From Hyphomicrobiales bacterium (GTDB lineage: Bacteria; Pseudomonadota; Alphaproteobacteria; Rhizobiales; Devosiaceae), in the NCBI GenBank assembly GCA_027487555.1, contig JAIYDI010000029.1, positions 186,001-250,000 on the forward strand: DNA of 64,000 nt, given 5' to 3'. A program made the translations under genes and the position numbers. A model generated the notes under the pieces. It saw nothing but the letters and a program-made list of their open reading frames with translations, did not search any database and had not been told where the DNA came from. Positions 53,392 to 61,317 of the stretch are shown piece by piece (within the stretch, counting starts at the first letter, position 1; each line of letters begins with the position of its first letter).

Positions 53392-54795
53392 TCAGGACAG
53401 ATGCAAGTCGACAAAGCCGAGAATGGTTCCAGTCTCGGTGGGGCGCGATGTATCCACCCGCAACACCGGCCCAAGCGACATCGGCTCGGCGCGCGCCGCT
53501 AGGATCGCTAGCTCTTCGGCATATTCGGCGCCGGGATGGCCGGGCAGCCGCTCTCCGGAGCGGTCGCGGTAGCGACGTGCGATCAGCTCTGGCGAGGCGC
53601 TGCACCATATCTCGACGATTTCCGTCACGCCGCCCTTCTTTATCAGTTCGAGCAGAAGCTCTTTCGGCTGGAAGCCGAACCAGGCGTCCACAACGAATGT
53701 CGATCCCGCAGGCGCCGAGCCCATCACATCGAAGATAGCGCGATAGCTGGCCCGCCCGAGCACGCGGTTGAAGGGGCGGTCCACCGTCCCGATTTCCGCG
53801 AGGAACGGGTTCTTGATTGTATCGAGTGCGAGCAGAGGCCAGCGCTTCATGGCCGATATCAGCGCGGCGACAGTGCTCTTGCCGCTCGCCGGCACCCCAT
53901 TGACCATCACGATCCGATTGCCGCGCGGGCGAGTGCGCAGCGCAGCCAGTCCTGCGCCGATCACGCCTGCCGCATCGCCGAGAGTCGCGGCAACAACCGG
54001 GCACTCATACCAGGTTTCCCCTTTCGGCAGCAGCGAAAGTGCCTCCGCCGCCTCGCGGCCAAGCCCACCACCGAGAATGACCCGATCCGGGTCGAGGGTC
54101 GCGACGAGCGTGTCGACGGCGCGTTGCAGAGGCCGTGCCCAGTCCGAAAGCACGGCGCGCGCCGTGGCATCGCCGGCCTGGGCCCGGCCGATCAAGTGCT
54201 CCGCGCGGGTCCCGGTCGGGAAGCCGTAATGCGCTATATGCCCGCCCAATGCCGTGCCCGAACTCAGCGTCTCAACGCAGCCACGTCCTCCGCAGAGGCA
54301 TTGCGGGCCCTCGGGATCGACCACCACGTGACCCAGTTGCCCTGCGGTGGCCCGTCCGCGCAGCACCTTGCCATCCATCATGATGCCACCGCCAATGCCG
54401 GTACCGATGGTGAGCAGCACGAGGTTCCCGGCGCCTTTGCCGGCCCCGATTGCCGCTTCCGCGGTGAGCGCCATGCTGGCATCGTTGTCGAGAACGACCT
54501 TCCGGCCGGTCCGCGCGGTGATGGCCTCCGCCACATCACGCCCTGACAGATCCACATACCCGCCGGAGAGCACGCGATTGGCCGCTGTATCGACTCGACC
54601 CGGCACACCTATGCCGATAGCCGCCACGCCGGGTGCATCTACTAGATCGACAAGCGCGATCAGCCGCGTAATGACGGCATCGGGGTCAGAACTGCTCGCC
54701 TCACGGGCCTCGGCCTCGACCACTCCGGTCGTCGAAATGCGTGCGGCTCGAAGATGCGTGCCGCCAATATCAATTCCGATTGCCGTGCGCACCAT
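53392..54795 (-). CDS. ROK-family sugar kinase fused to a C-terminal P-loop kinase domain
   Basis: This 467-aa fusion is unusual. Residues 1-287 are a complete ROK kinase: GIDIGGTHLRAARI, VLDNDASMAL (catalytic Asp), TIGTGIGGGI and the zinc motif GHVVVDPEGPQCLCGGRGCVE. Residues about 290-467 form a second domain with a Walker A motif NGVPASGKSTVAAL (299-312) and a later VVDAWFGFQPKELL and CSASPELIARRYRDR, like small-molecule P-loop kinases. So the protein may phosphorylate a sugar at two sites or in two steps. It starts 4 bp downstream of the aldolase gene. The track start is 20 codons earlier and lies within the aldolase. Confidence 0.85.
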   Translation of the reverse strand: MVRTAIGIDIGGTHLRAARISTTGVVEAEAREASSSDPDAVITRLIALVDLVDAPGVAAIGIGVPGRVDTAANRVLSGGYVDLSGRDVAEAITARTGRKVVLDNDASMALTAEAAIGAGKGAGNLVLLTIGTGIGGGIMMDGKVLRGRATAGQLGHVVVDPEGPQCLCGGRGCVETLSSGTALGGHIAHYGFPTGTRAEHLIGRAQAGDATARAVLSDWARPLQRAVDTLVATLDPDRVILGGGLGREAAEALSLLPKGETWYECPVVAATLGDAAGVIGAGLAALRTRPRGNRIVMVNGVPASGKSTVAALISAMKRWPLLALDTIKNPFLAEIGTVDRPFNRVLGRASYRAIFDVMGSAPAGSTFVVDAWFGFQPKELLLELIKKGGVTEIVEIWCSASPELIARRYRDRSGERLPGHPGAEYAEELAILAARAEPMSLGPVLRVDTSRPTETGTILGFVDLHLS

Positions 54796-54799
54796 CGCC

Positions 54800-55714
54800 T
54801 CAGGCGGCGGCTGCTGCGGTACTGCGATGGCGCGCGATAACCGCCTGGATCTCACGCAGCCGGGGTACAGCCAGCGTTTCGAGCTTCTGGCGCGTCACGG
54901 TGCGGTCGAGCGAGATACAATCCTTCCACAGCGCGCGGCCGGCGATGACGCCCGATGCACCGTTGGCCATCGCAATATCGACCTGCGCAAGAAATGTTTC
55001 GTGGTTCACGCCGGCAGAGAGGACGGCCCAAGGCACGCTGCCCGAGATACGAGTGACTTCGGCGCAGGCCTCCGCCGAGCCGGGGAAGGGAATCTTCAGT
55101 ACTTTGGAGCCATGGTCGAGACATATCTGCGAGCCGCCGACGATGAGCTCACCCTGCTTTGCCTTGTAGGCGTCGTCGCTTTCCCCCTCGAGCTGGTAGG
55201 TCAGGAACTCGACGACCAGTAGCAGGTCCTCCCGGCCAAAATCCGTGACAACGTCGTCGAGGATGCGGAGGTTGTGCGCATTCGCAGCAGGCGTGTCCGA
55301 ACGCAGATAAATCATGATCTTGCCGCCGGTTGCGCCAAGCTTCCGCACCCTGCGCGCCGTGATGCCATCGACCAGCTTCGACAAGCGGTAACCTTCAGGT
55401 GACGTATCCCATCCGGAGGCATCAAGTCCGATCAGCAATGCGGTGTGCCGGTCGAGCACGCCATGGTCGACCAGTTGCGGCACCGCACAGATCGGGTCGA
55501 CGAGAACGCAGGAGGCCTTTGAGGCAAGATATCGGGTGATATCGGCCTTGGTATTGCCGAGCACATCGTTGCTGATCTGCTTCTGGACCTCGGGATCGGC
55601 GGAGAGCAAGGTGCGCATGCCGCCGCGCTGGTCGCAGGCGATCACCATCATCGCGCCGTCGTCGGCGCAGATCTGCTGGTAGCCGCGCCGCTCGGCCGTG
55701 GTCATGGCAGTCAT
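54800..55714 (-). CDS. Class I aldolase of the LacD/YihT family
   Basis: This 304-aa TIM-barrel protein resembles tagatose-1,6-bisphosphate aldolase (LacD) and sulfofructose-1-phosphate aldolase (YihT). Features are MMVIACDQRGGMRTLL at the N terminus, CVLVDPICAVPQL, a probable Schiff-base Lys in VLKIPFPGS (about residue 196) and the late WAVLSAGVNHETFLAQVDIAMANGASGVIAGRALWK, which matches both families closely. It would cleave a phosphorylated ketose into two three-carbon compounds. It precedes the fused ROK/P-loop kinase gene, so the two likely work together. ATG 55714 follows GGGAGA by 5 bases. Confidence 0.85.
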   Translation of the reverse strand: MTAMTTAERRGYQQICADDGAMMVIACDQRGGMRTLLSADPEVQKQISNDVLGNTKADITRYLASKASCVLVDPICAVPQLVDHGVLDRHTALLIGLDASGWDTSPEGYRLSKLVDGITARRVRKLGATGGKIMIYLRSDTPAANAHNLRILDDVVTDFGREDLLLVVEFLTYQLEGESDDAYKAKQGELIVGGSQICLDHGSKVLKIPFPGSAEACAEVTRISGSVPWAVLSAGVNHETFLAQVDIAMANGASGVIAGRALWKDCISLDRTVTRQKLETLAVPRLREIQAVIARHRSTAAAAA

Positions 55715-55816
55715 GGTGTTCTCCCATCGCGATCGCCGGCGTTGCCAAGGCAGGGGCGCCGCGTGCTAAGTTCTATCTGCTGCTCGCTGTATCATGTTGC
55801 AGAAAGGAATTTCAAG

Positions 55817-56758
55817 CTGTCGCTTCCGTTGTCGTCCGATCGGGCCGCCACCCGGGCTTTGCTGCATAGTGTCGCCAAGATGCACTACGAGGCCGATCTC
55901 AGCCAGGTCGATATCGCCAAGCGAATCGGCGTGTCGACGGCGACCGTGTCACGACTTTTACAGCGGGCTCGTGCCGAAGGCATCGTGCGCATCGAGATCG
56001 CTGACCTGGTCTCCTCTGACGATCTCGCGACACAGTTGACGGAGCGCCTTGGACTGAAACGCGCTGCCGTGGTTGAGGCGCCGGTCAATACTGCCCTGTC
56101 CGCACTTGCCGCTCCCGCGGGTACAATGCTGCTCGAGGCGGGGCTGCGCGCCGGGTCGGTGTTGGCGCTCGGGTGGGGCAGGGCCATCGCTGCGGTCGTC
56201 GCGGCAGGATTGCCAGCCATTCCGGGTGTGATAACCGTCCCTGCGACCGGTGGGATGCAGCAGCATGCGCCGCACTTCCAGGTCAACGAGTTTGTCCGGC
56301 GCGCCGCCGAGCAGACGGGCGGTACGCCGCATTTCGTCCACGCCCCATACCTGCCCTCAGCGCAGACACGGGACGCGTTTCTATCTGATGCGGCCATCGC
56401 AGACAGCGTTGCACTATGGGACAGGATCGACGTGGCGATAGTTGGCGTCGGTCTGCCGCATGCTGTCAATTCGCCTGAGGCCAGCGCCGCCACCCCAGAC
56501 GAGCAGGCGCTGCATGATGCGGCTGGCGACGTGATCCGGCACTATTTCGATGCAAATGGATGTCTCATCGAGTGGGAAGGCGAAAGCCGAATGATCGCGG
56601 TGTCCCCCGCGCAGCTCCGCCGCGTGCCGCTGGTCATCGGCGTGGCGGTTGGCGCCAACAAGGCCGCCGCCATCCTTGGCGCAGTGCGTGCCGGGTTCAT
56701 CAGCGCGCTCGTCACCGACATTCGAACGGCGGAAGCTGTGCTGGCTGCGGCGACATAG
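55817..56758 (+). CDS. SorC-family sugar-responsive regulator
   Basis: This protein of about 313 aa has an N-terminal helix-turn-helix (ALLHSVAKMHYEADLSQVDIAKRIGVSTATVSRLLQRARAEGIV) and a C-terminal SorC sugar-binding domain (LRAGSVLALGWGRAIAAVV, ATGGMQQ, VDVAIVGVGLP). It is divergent from the aldolase-kinase pair and upstream of the importer, so it probably controls both by binding a phosphorylated sugar. The start is uncertain. AAAGGA stands 8 bases before a CTG at 55817, while the track begins at TTG 55742 with residues unlike the family. Confidence 0.8.
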   Translation: MSLPLSSDRAATRALLHSVAKMHYEADLSQVDIAKRIGVSTATVSRLLQRARAEGIVRIEIADLVSSDDLATQLTERLGLKRAAVVEAPVNTALSALAAPAGTMLLEAGLRAGSVLALGWGRAIAAVVAAGLPAIPGVITVPATGGMQQHAPHFQVNEFVRRAAEQTGGTPHFVHAPYLPSAQTRDAFLSDAAIADSVALWDRIDVAIVGVGLPHAVNSPEASAATPDEQALHDAAGDVIRHYFDANGCLIEWEGESRMIAVSPAQLRRVPLVIGVAVGANKAAAILGAVRAGFISALVTDIRTAEAVLAAAT

Positions 56759-57110
56759 TTCTGAGCATTGGCAGTGCCAAAGTTTCAGTGCGTAAAGTTT
56801 CTGCTTATCGCGCTTTAAGCGATTGACACTCTTTATGGGCGGGCGCCATTCTCCATCCTGGGTGATGCAGGGACAAACCTTGCGCGTCCATCGCGGCGTA
56901 TGTTGCCGCGACAGGGAGTAGTGGGACTTCGAGACAAACGGCTTTGCCGGGCACCCGTTCTCGGGACGGTTTTTCTCGCCCTTCAGCCTGACGAAATGTC
57001 TTGCAGTAACAATTTGCACTTGACGGCATCGCGTCGTCCGCAGAATGATACGTTAACTGAGCAAACAAATTCGCTCAGCTGAGACTTCAGCGCTCAACAG
57101 GGAGGACACC
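56759..57110 (+). promoter_or_regulatory. 352-bp regulatory region upstream of the Rbs/Frc-type importer
   Basis: No gene is visible here. Near its right end CTGAGC (57057-57062) and GCTCAG (57073-57078) form a perfect 6-bp inverted repeat with a 10-bp AT-rich spacer, 33 bp before the binding-protein start. A CGCTT-T-AAGCG palindrome lies near 56810-56820, just before a TTGACA-like hexamer (56823-56828) whose -10 partner is poor. These are candidate SorC or LacI-family sites; assignment is inference. Confidence 0.4.
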
Positions 57111-58106
57111 ATGGAGCGTCGTTCAGTATTCAAGGCTATGGCCGCAACCGGCCTTGCCGCAGCAGTCGGCGTGGCGGTGGGCGGTGTGGCCCGCGCGCAG
57201 GACAAGAAGTATACCATCGCCCTGATCCCCGGCCTCACCACCGATGCCTTCTACATCACCATGCGCAAGGGCGCGCAGGCTGCTGCCGACGCGCTCGGCG
57301 TAGAACTGGTGTTCCAGGGCGCACCGGACTTCAACCCCGTGACCCAGGTGCCGGTGCTCGATGCGGTGATCGCACGTGCGCCATCCGCCATCCTTATCGC
57401 GCCCACCGACAAGACCCAGTTGGTCGAGCCGCTGCGCAAGGCGAATGATGCCGGTATCCCGGTCATCACCGTCGACACGTTCATCGGCACCGGCAAGTAC
57501 CAGACCGGCGCAGGCGATGCGGATTTCCCGCTGTCCTACGTCGCATCCGACAACGTGCTGGGTGGCCGCATGGCTGCACGCGCGCTCGCCAACGCTATTG
57601 GCGGCAAGGGCAAGGTTTACGTCTCGAACGTAAAGCCGGGCATCTCCACCACCGATCAGCGCGAAGAAGGCTTCAAGGCGGAAATCGCCGAGAACTTCAA
57701 GGATATCGAAGTGCTGGAAACCCAGTACAATGACAACGACGCCAACAAGGCCGCGAGCCAGCTGCAGGCGGTGTTCGCCCGCAATGCCGACCTCAAGGGC
57801 GTGTTCGGGGCCAACCTGTTCTCCGCTCTGGGTGCCGGTAACGGTGTGCAGCAGGCCGGCCAGACGGGCGCGATCAAGGTCGTCGCCTTCGATGCTCCCA
57901 CCTCGATCGTTGACAACATCAACACTGGTCTTGTCGACGTTGCCATCGCGCAGCACCCGGCCGAAATCGGCTATTTCGGCCTCGTGTCGGCCTATGCCCA
58001 CCTGACCGGGCAGTCGATCCCCGTCTCCATCGGTACCGGCTTCACGATCATCGACAAGGCGAACGTCTCTGATCCAAACGTCGCTCGCTACATCTACTCC
58101 GACTGA
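57111..58106 (+). CDS. ABC sugar-binding protein, RbsB/FrcB-type
   Basis: This 331-aa periplasmic binding protein of the ribose/fructose type has a Tat- or Sec-like signal (MERRSVFKAMAATGLAAAVGVAVGG...ARAQ). The mature fold shows YTIALIPGLTTDAFYITMRKGAQAAADALG, FNPVTQVPVLDAVIARAPSAILIAP and the late IKVVAFDAPTSIVDNINTGLVDVAIAQHP, all typical for the family. It is the first gene of the importer operon and has a good GGAGG before its ATG. A terminator-like hairpin follows. It likely binds a hexose, pentose or polyol. Confidence 0.93.
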   Translation: MERRSVFKAMAATGLAAAVGVAVGGVARAQDKKYTIALIPGLTTDAFYITMRKGAQAAADALGVELVFQGAPDFNPVTQVPVLDAVIARAPSAILIAPTDKTQLVEPLRKANDAGIPVITVDTFIGTGKYQTGAGDADFPLSYVASDNVLGGRMAARALANAIGGKGKVYVSNVKPGISTTDQREEGFKAEIAENFKDIEVLETQYNDNDANKAASQLQAVFARNADLKGVFGANLFSALGAGNGVQQAGQTGAIKVVAFDAPTSIVDNINTGLVDVAIAQHPAEIGYFGLVSAYAHLTGQSIPVSIGTGFTIIDKANVSDPNVARYIYSD

Positions 58107-58112
58107 CCTCCT

Positions 58113-58148
58113 GCCCTCCCGGTCCAGTGTCGGGAGGGCGTCTTTCTT
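58113..58148 (+). terminator. Terminator-like hairpin between binding-protein and permease genes
   Basis: GCCCTCCCG and CGGGAGGGC form a perfect 9-bp stem around a 9-base loop, followed by GTCTTTCTT. It lies 7 bp after the binding-protein stop. It would end most transcripts there, with only some reading through into the permease and ATPase genes. Confidence 0.75.
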
Positions 58149-58282
58149 GCACGCTGCATTGCATCGGGCACCGCGCTGCTGGCCGAGTTTGGCGTGGGCG
58201 CTGTCGGCCTGTTGGGCGGCCTTAGGTATATTCGGGGCCGGGGTTCGGCGCCGCGGAACGGACTGCCGCTCCAGGTGGATAG

Positions 58283-59344
58283 ATGACATCAGTTTCAACG
58301 CCGTCCGGTACGGCTTCGCACAAGGCGCCGCAGGCTGACCACGCAGCGCAGACAAAATCGCTGCTGCAGCGCATCGCCGATCTCAGGGCGTGGCTGTTCC
58401 TTGCCGCGCTGATCGCGGTCTTCGAGATCTGGGCGCGCGCCTCCTTTGGCGGAACGTTCATCCTCAACAGCTTCAACGTCCAATCAATCGCGATTTTCGC
58501 TGTGGCGCCGCTGTTGCTCGCCACCGGCCAGACCTTCGTGATCATATCGGGCGGCATCGATTTGTCGCTTGGCTTTATCATGGGCCTGGCAGCGGTGGTT
58601 TCCGCCCACACGATCAATGCGCTGACGCCTACGCTCGGGCTCGAGTTCGGAGTGCTCGGTGGCTTTCTCGTCGGCGTGCTCGTCGCGGGGGTGCCGGGTA
58701 TCATCAATGGCCTGCTGGTGTCGCGGCTGAAGGTTCCGCCCTTTATCGGTACGCTGGGGATGTTCGGCGTGGCGCGCGGGGTAGCGTTCCTGCTCGCGGG
58801 CGGCACAACTGTCCCGGTGTCGAACAGCTTCTTTGCAGCCATTGGCAACGGACGCTTCTACGGCATCCCCTACATCGTCATCATCGCGGCGATCTTCGTC
58901 GTGATCATGCATTACCTTCTGAGCCAGACGCGCTTCGGGCAGCACAATTACGCCATTGGCGCCAATGTTCAGGCGGCTCGCCGCGCCGGTATCGACATCA
59001 AGAGCCACCTGTTGAAGCTGTATATTCTCTCGGCGGCCTGTGCGGGTCTGGGCGGCGTGCTCTATTCGGCCCGGTTCAATGCCGGCGCAGCGCAAGCGGG
59101 CGAGCCGCTGCTGCTTGACTGTGTTGCGGCTGTAGTGATCGGCGGCGCCAGCCTGTTCGGTGGCTCGGGCACTATCTTTGGTACCGTCGCAGGGGCGCTC
59201 GTCATCGCCGTCATCCAGTACGGTCTCGTCTTCGTGAATGTCGAACCGTTCTGGCAATTCATCAGCGTCGGCGTCGTCATCATCATTTCCGTGCTCATCG
59301 ACCAGGCCCAACGCCGGTTCAGCGGAGGCCGCCAGGATGAATAA
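58283..59344 (+). CDS. ABC sugar permease, RbsC/FrcC-type
   Basis: This 353-aa membrane permease has a polar N-terminal tail and then about nine or ten hydrophobic segments. Family features are LLLATGQTFVIISGGIDLSLGFIMGL, GVPGIINGLLVSRLKVPPFIGTLGMFGVARG and the late VIGGASLFGGSGTIFGTVAGALVIAVIQYGL. It forms a homodimeric channel for the binding protein at 57111. Its end overlaps the ATPase start by 8 bases. Confidence 0.92.
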   Translation: MTSVSTPSGTASHKAPQADHAAQTKSLLQRIADLRAWLFLAALIAVFEIWARASFGGTFILNSFNVQSIAIFAVAPLLLATGQTFVIISGGIDLSLGFIMGLAAVVSAHTINALTPTLGLEFGVLGGFLVGVLVAGVPGIINGLLVSRLKVPPFIGTLGMFGVARGVAFLLAGGTTVPVSNSFFAAIGNGRFYGIPYIVIIAAIFVVIMHYLLSQTRFGQHNYAIGANVQAARRAGIDIKSHLLKLYILSAACAGLGGVLYSARFNAGAAQAGEPLLLDCVAAVVIGGASLFGGSGTIFGTVAGALVIAVIQYGLVFVNVEPFWQFISVGVVIIISVLIDQAQRRFSGGRQDE

Positions 59345-60086
59345 CTCCGTTCAGCCGCTCCTCGAAGTCAGCAATCTTTCCAAGCATTTCGGGGCTATCC
59401 GGGCGCTCGACGATTTCTCCATGCGTATCAATCCCGGGGAGGTTGTCGCGCTTGCGGGGGACAATGGCGCGGGCAAGACGACGCTGATCAAGACCATATC
59501 AGGCGTCTTCCGACCAACGGCCGGCGAGATCAAGCTCAAGGGCCAGCCGGTCGATTTCCAGACGCCGCAGGAGGCGCGCGACAAGGGGATCGAGACGATC
59601 TACCAGGATCTTGCGCTGGCCGATAACCTCACCATCGGCGCCAATATCTTCCTAGGGCGTGAGCCGATGAAGAAGGCCTTCGGATTCCTGCCGGTGCTGG
59701 ACCGCAAGAAGATGGCGGACGCCGCACGCGATACAATGGCCCTCCTGGATTTCCATGTGTCCCGCCTTGAGGCCCCGGTGAGCAATTTCTCGGGCGGCCA
59801 GCGGCAGGCGGTAGCCATCGGCCGGGCGGTGTACTGGGATGCGCAGATCCTCATCATGGACGAACCGACCGCCGCCCTGGGTGTTCCCGAGCAACGCAAA
59901 GTCATCCAGCTCATCCATCAGTTGAAGGCACAGGGCCGCGGCATCATTTTCATCTCGCACAATCTGCAGGATATTTTTGCAGTGTCCGACCGCATCATCG
60001 TGCTCAGGCGCGGCGTCACGGCAGGCGAGCGGAAGATTTCCGAGACCACGCATGACGAAGTCGTCAAGCTGATGGTGGGCGGCTGA
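59337..60086 (+). CDS. ABC ATPase, single-domain Rbs/Frc-type (FrcA-like)
   Basis: This 249-aa ATPase has one nucleotide-binding domain, unlike RbsA, which has two. It shows Walker A GDNGAGKTT, VDFQTPQEARDKGIETIYQDLALADNLT, signature FSGGQRQAVAIGRAVYW, Walker B LIMDEPTAALG and SHNLQDI. Single-domain ATPases of this kind are typical of the rhizobial fructose importer. ATG 59337 is preferred; the track start lies 33 codons earlier inside the permease gene. A hairpin follows. Confidence 0.92.
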   Translation: MNNSVQPLLEVSNLSKHFGAIRALDDFSMRINPGEVVALAGDNGAGKTTLIKTISGVFRPTAGEIKLKGQPVDFQTPQEARDKGIETIYQDLALADNLTIGANIFLGREPMKKAFGFLPVLDRKKMADAARDTMALLDFHVSRLEAPVSNFSGGQRQAVAIGRAVYWDAQILIMDEPTAALGVPEQRKVIQLIHQLKAQGRGIIFISHNLQDIFAVSDRIIVLRRGVTAGERKISETTHDEVVKLMVGG

Positions 60087-60113
60087 CCTTGCTGAGGCCA
60101 GGCCCTTCGGGAG

Positions 60114-60136
60114 GGGCGGCGTACCGTTCGCCGCCC
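60114..60136. terminator. Hairpin between importer and LacI gene
   Basis: GGGCGGCG (60114-60121) and CGCCGCCC (60129-60136) form an 8-bp perfect stem with a 7-base loop. It lies between the convergent ATPase and LacI genes, directly beside the LacI stop. The T tract is weak, so it may be a bidirectional, inefficient terminator. Confidence 0.6.
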
Positions 60137-61237
60137 TCAGGCCGAGGCGCGCAGAACCAGGTCGCCGTTGAGCAGCACATGGCGCGATGGCGCTGCCTCC
60201 TGGGCGTCGGCAGCCTCGATCCGCTCGAACAGCATTTCCATCGCCAGCCGCGCCATTTCCGGGGTGTTCTGCTGCACTGTGGTCAGCGGTGGCCAGATGT
60301 ACTCGGAAAAGGGCTGGTTATCGTGTCCAGCAACCCGCAGTTCGCAATCCGGCGTGATGCCGATACGGCGGCCCGCCTGCTGAAGCGCCGCCAGCACGCC
60401 GAACGCGACGCGATCGTTGCCGCAAAGGACGATCCGGGTGGGGAAGCCGCCTTCGCGCAGCAGCCGGTTGGTTTCGTCAAAGGCGTAGCGCTCAAAATCC
60501 CAGGTGGTCGAACGCTGGAGCGGAACCAGTACTGGTTCGAGCCCGCGACGCCGCATTGTCGCGATATAGGCCTCACGCCGCTCGGTGGTGTTCGAGTTCA
60601 CGCCGGGCATGTCGAAGTAGCAGGGCCGGTCGCCGAAGCGTGTGAGGTAGTCGGTGATCAACGCGATCGACTGCGCGTTGTTTGTGCCGACGAACGCCTC
60701 CTCGGCGTCGAAGGGCGCGTCGACAAAGACCACTGGATTCGCCCGTGCAATGGCCTTGATCCGGTCGCGGTGCGGGGCGTCGCCGCCCACCGGCACCATG
60801 ATCACGCCTGCTGCATTGAGCGAGGTCAGCGTTTCGATGGCCTCGGCTTCGAGCTCCGCCTTGCCGTCCGAAGAAAACACGAAGGGCAGGTAACCGGCAC
60901 TCGTTGCCTCGAGTTCCAGCCGACGGCGCAGGCCCATGTAGAACGGGTCCATCGAGTTCGGGAAGATCAGCCCGATGATCTTGGCGCGACGCCGGTTGAG
61001 GTTTACCGCGAAGAGGTTCGGGCGGAACCCGGTTTCCTTGAGGCCGACCTCGATCTTTTCGCGGACCCGCGGGCGCACCGAGCCTGGGTCCTGGAAGAAT
61101 TTCGAAACAGTCGGGCGCGACAGGCCCACAGCCTCGGCAAACTGCTCCATGGTGCGCACAGGCTTTCGGGTCATGCGGGTCGCGGGCTCCGGTCGTGGGA
61201 AAGCTGGGGTAGGGCGCGTGCTGTCGTCAAAAGCCAT
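60137..61237 (-). CDS. LacI-family regulator of the ketose kinase operon
   Basis: This repressor of about 366 aa has a helix-turn-helix (TMEQFAEAVGLSRPTVSKFFQDPGSVRPRVREKIEVGLKETGFRPN) preceded by a short variable tail, and a sugar-binding domain (IIGLIFPNSMDPFYMGLRRRLELEATSAGY, VAGHDNQPFSEYIWPPLTTVQQ). It is divergent from the PfkB-KbaZ genes and has a palindromic site in the gap, so it probably controls them and perhaps its own gene. ATG 61237 is preferred; the track begins at a GTG two codons earlier, and a later ATG at 61174 is possible. Confidence 0.87.
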   Translation of the reverse strand: MAFDDSTRPTPAFPRPEPATRMTRKPVRTMEQFAEAVGLSRPTVSKFFQDPGSVRPRVREKIEVGLKETGFRPNLFAVNLNRRRAKIIGLIFPNSMDPFYMGLRRRLELEATSAGYLPFVFSSDGKAELEAEAIETLTSLNAAGVIMVPVGGDAPHRDRIKAIARANPVVFVDAPFDAEEAFVGTNNAQSIALITDYLTRFGDRPCYFDMPGVNSNTTERREAYIATMRRRGLEPVLVPLQRSTTWDFERYAFDETNRLLREGGFPTRIVLCGNDRVAFGVLAALQQAGRRIGITPDCELRVAGHDNQPFSEYIWPPLTTVQQNTPEMARLAMEMLFERIEAADAQEAAPSRHVLLNGDLVLRASA

Positions 61238-61273
61238 CGACACATGTGCTTGTCAAACGCTTCCTTGCTGCAT

Positions 61274-61291
61274 GTAAACAAAATGCTTTAC
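61274..61291. promoter_or_regulatory. Candidate LacI operator between LacI and PfkB genes
   Basis: GTAAA (61274-61278) and TTTAC (61287-61291) form a perfect 5-bp inverted repeat with an 8-bp spacer, in the 80-bp gap between the divergent LacI and PfkB genes. It resembles other LacI-family operators and is the only clear palindrome in the gap. Confidence 0.5.
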
Positions 61292-61317
61292 CCGAGCGAG
61301 ATTTGTAAGGGGTGAAT

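Noticed and set aside
54800-55714. Sulfoquinovose pathway on the basis of YihT-like aldolase
   Set aside because: The other expected genes (sulfoquinovosidase, sulfofructose kinase of the YihV type, SLA reductase) are not in the window, so a general LacD/YihT assignment is kept.
57123-58355. 410-aa minus-strand ORF
   Set aside because: It is antisense to the RbsB-type binding-protein gene and is a shadow of its codon pattern.
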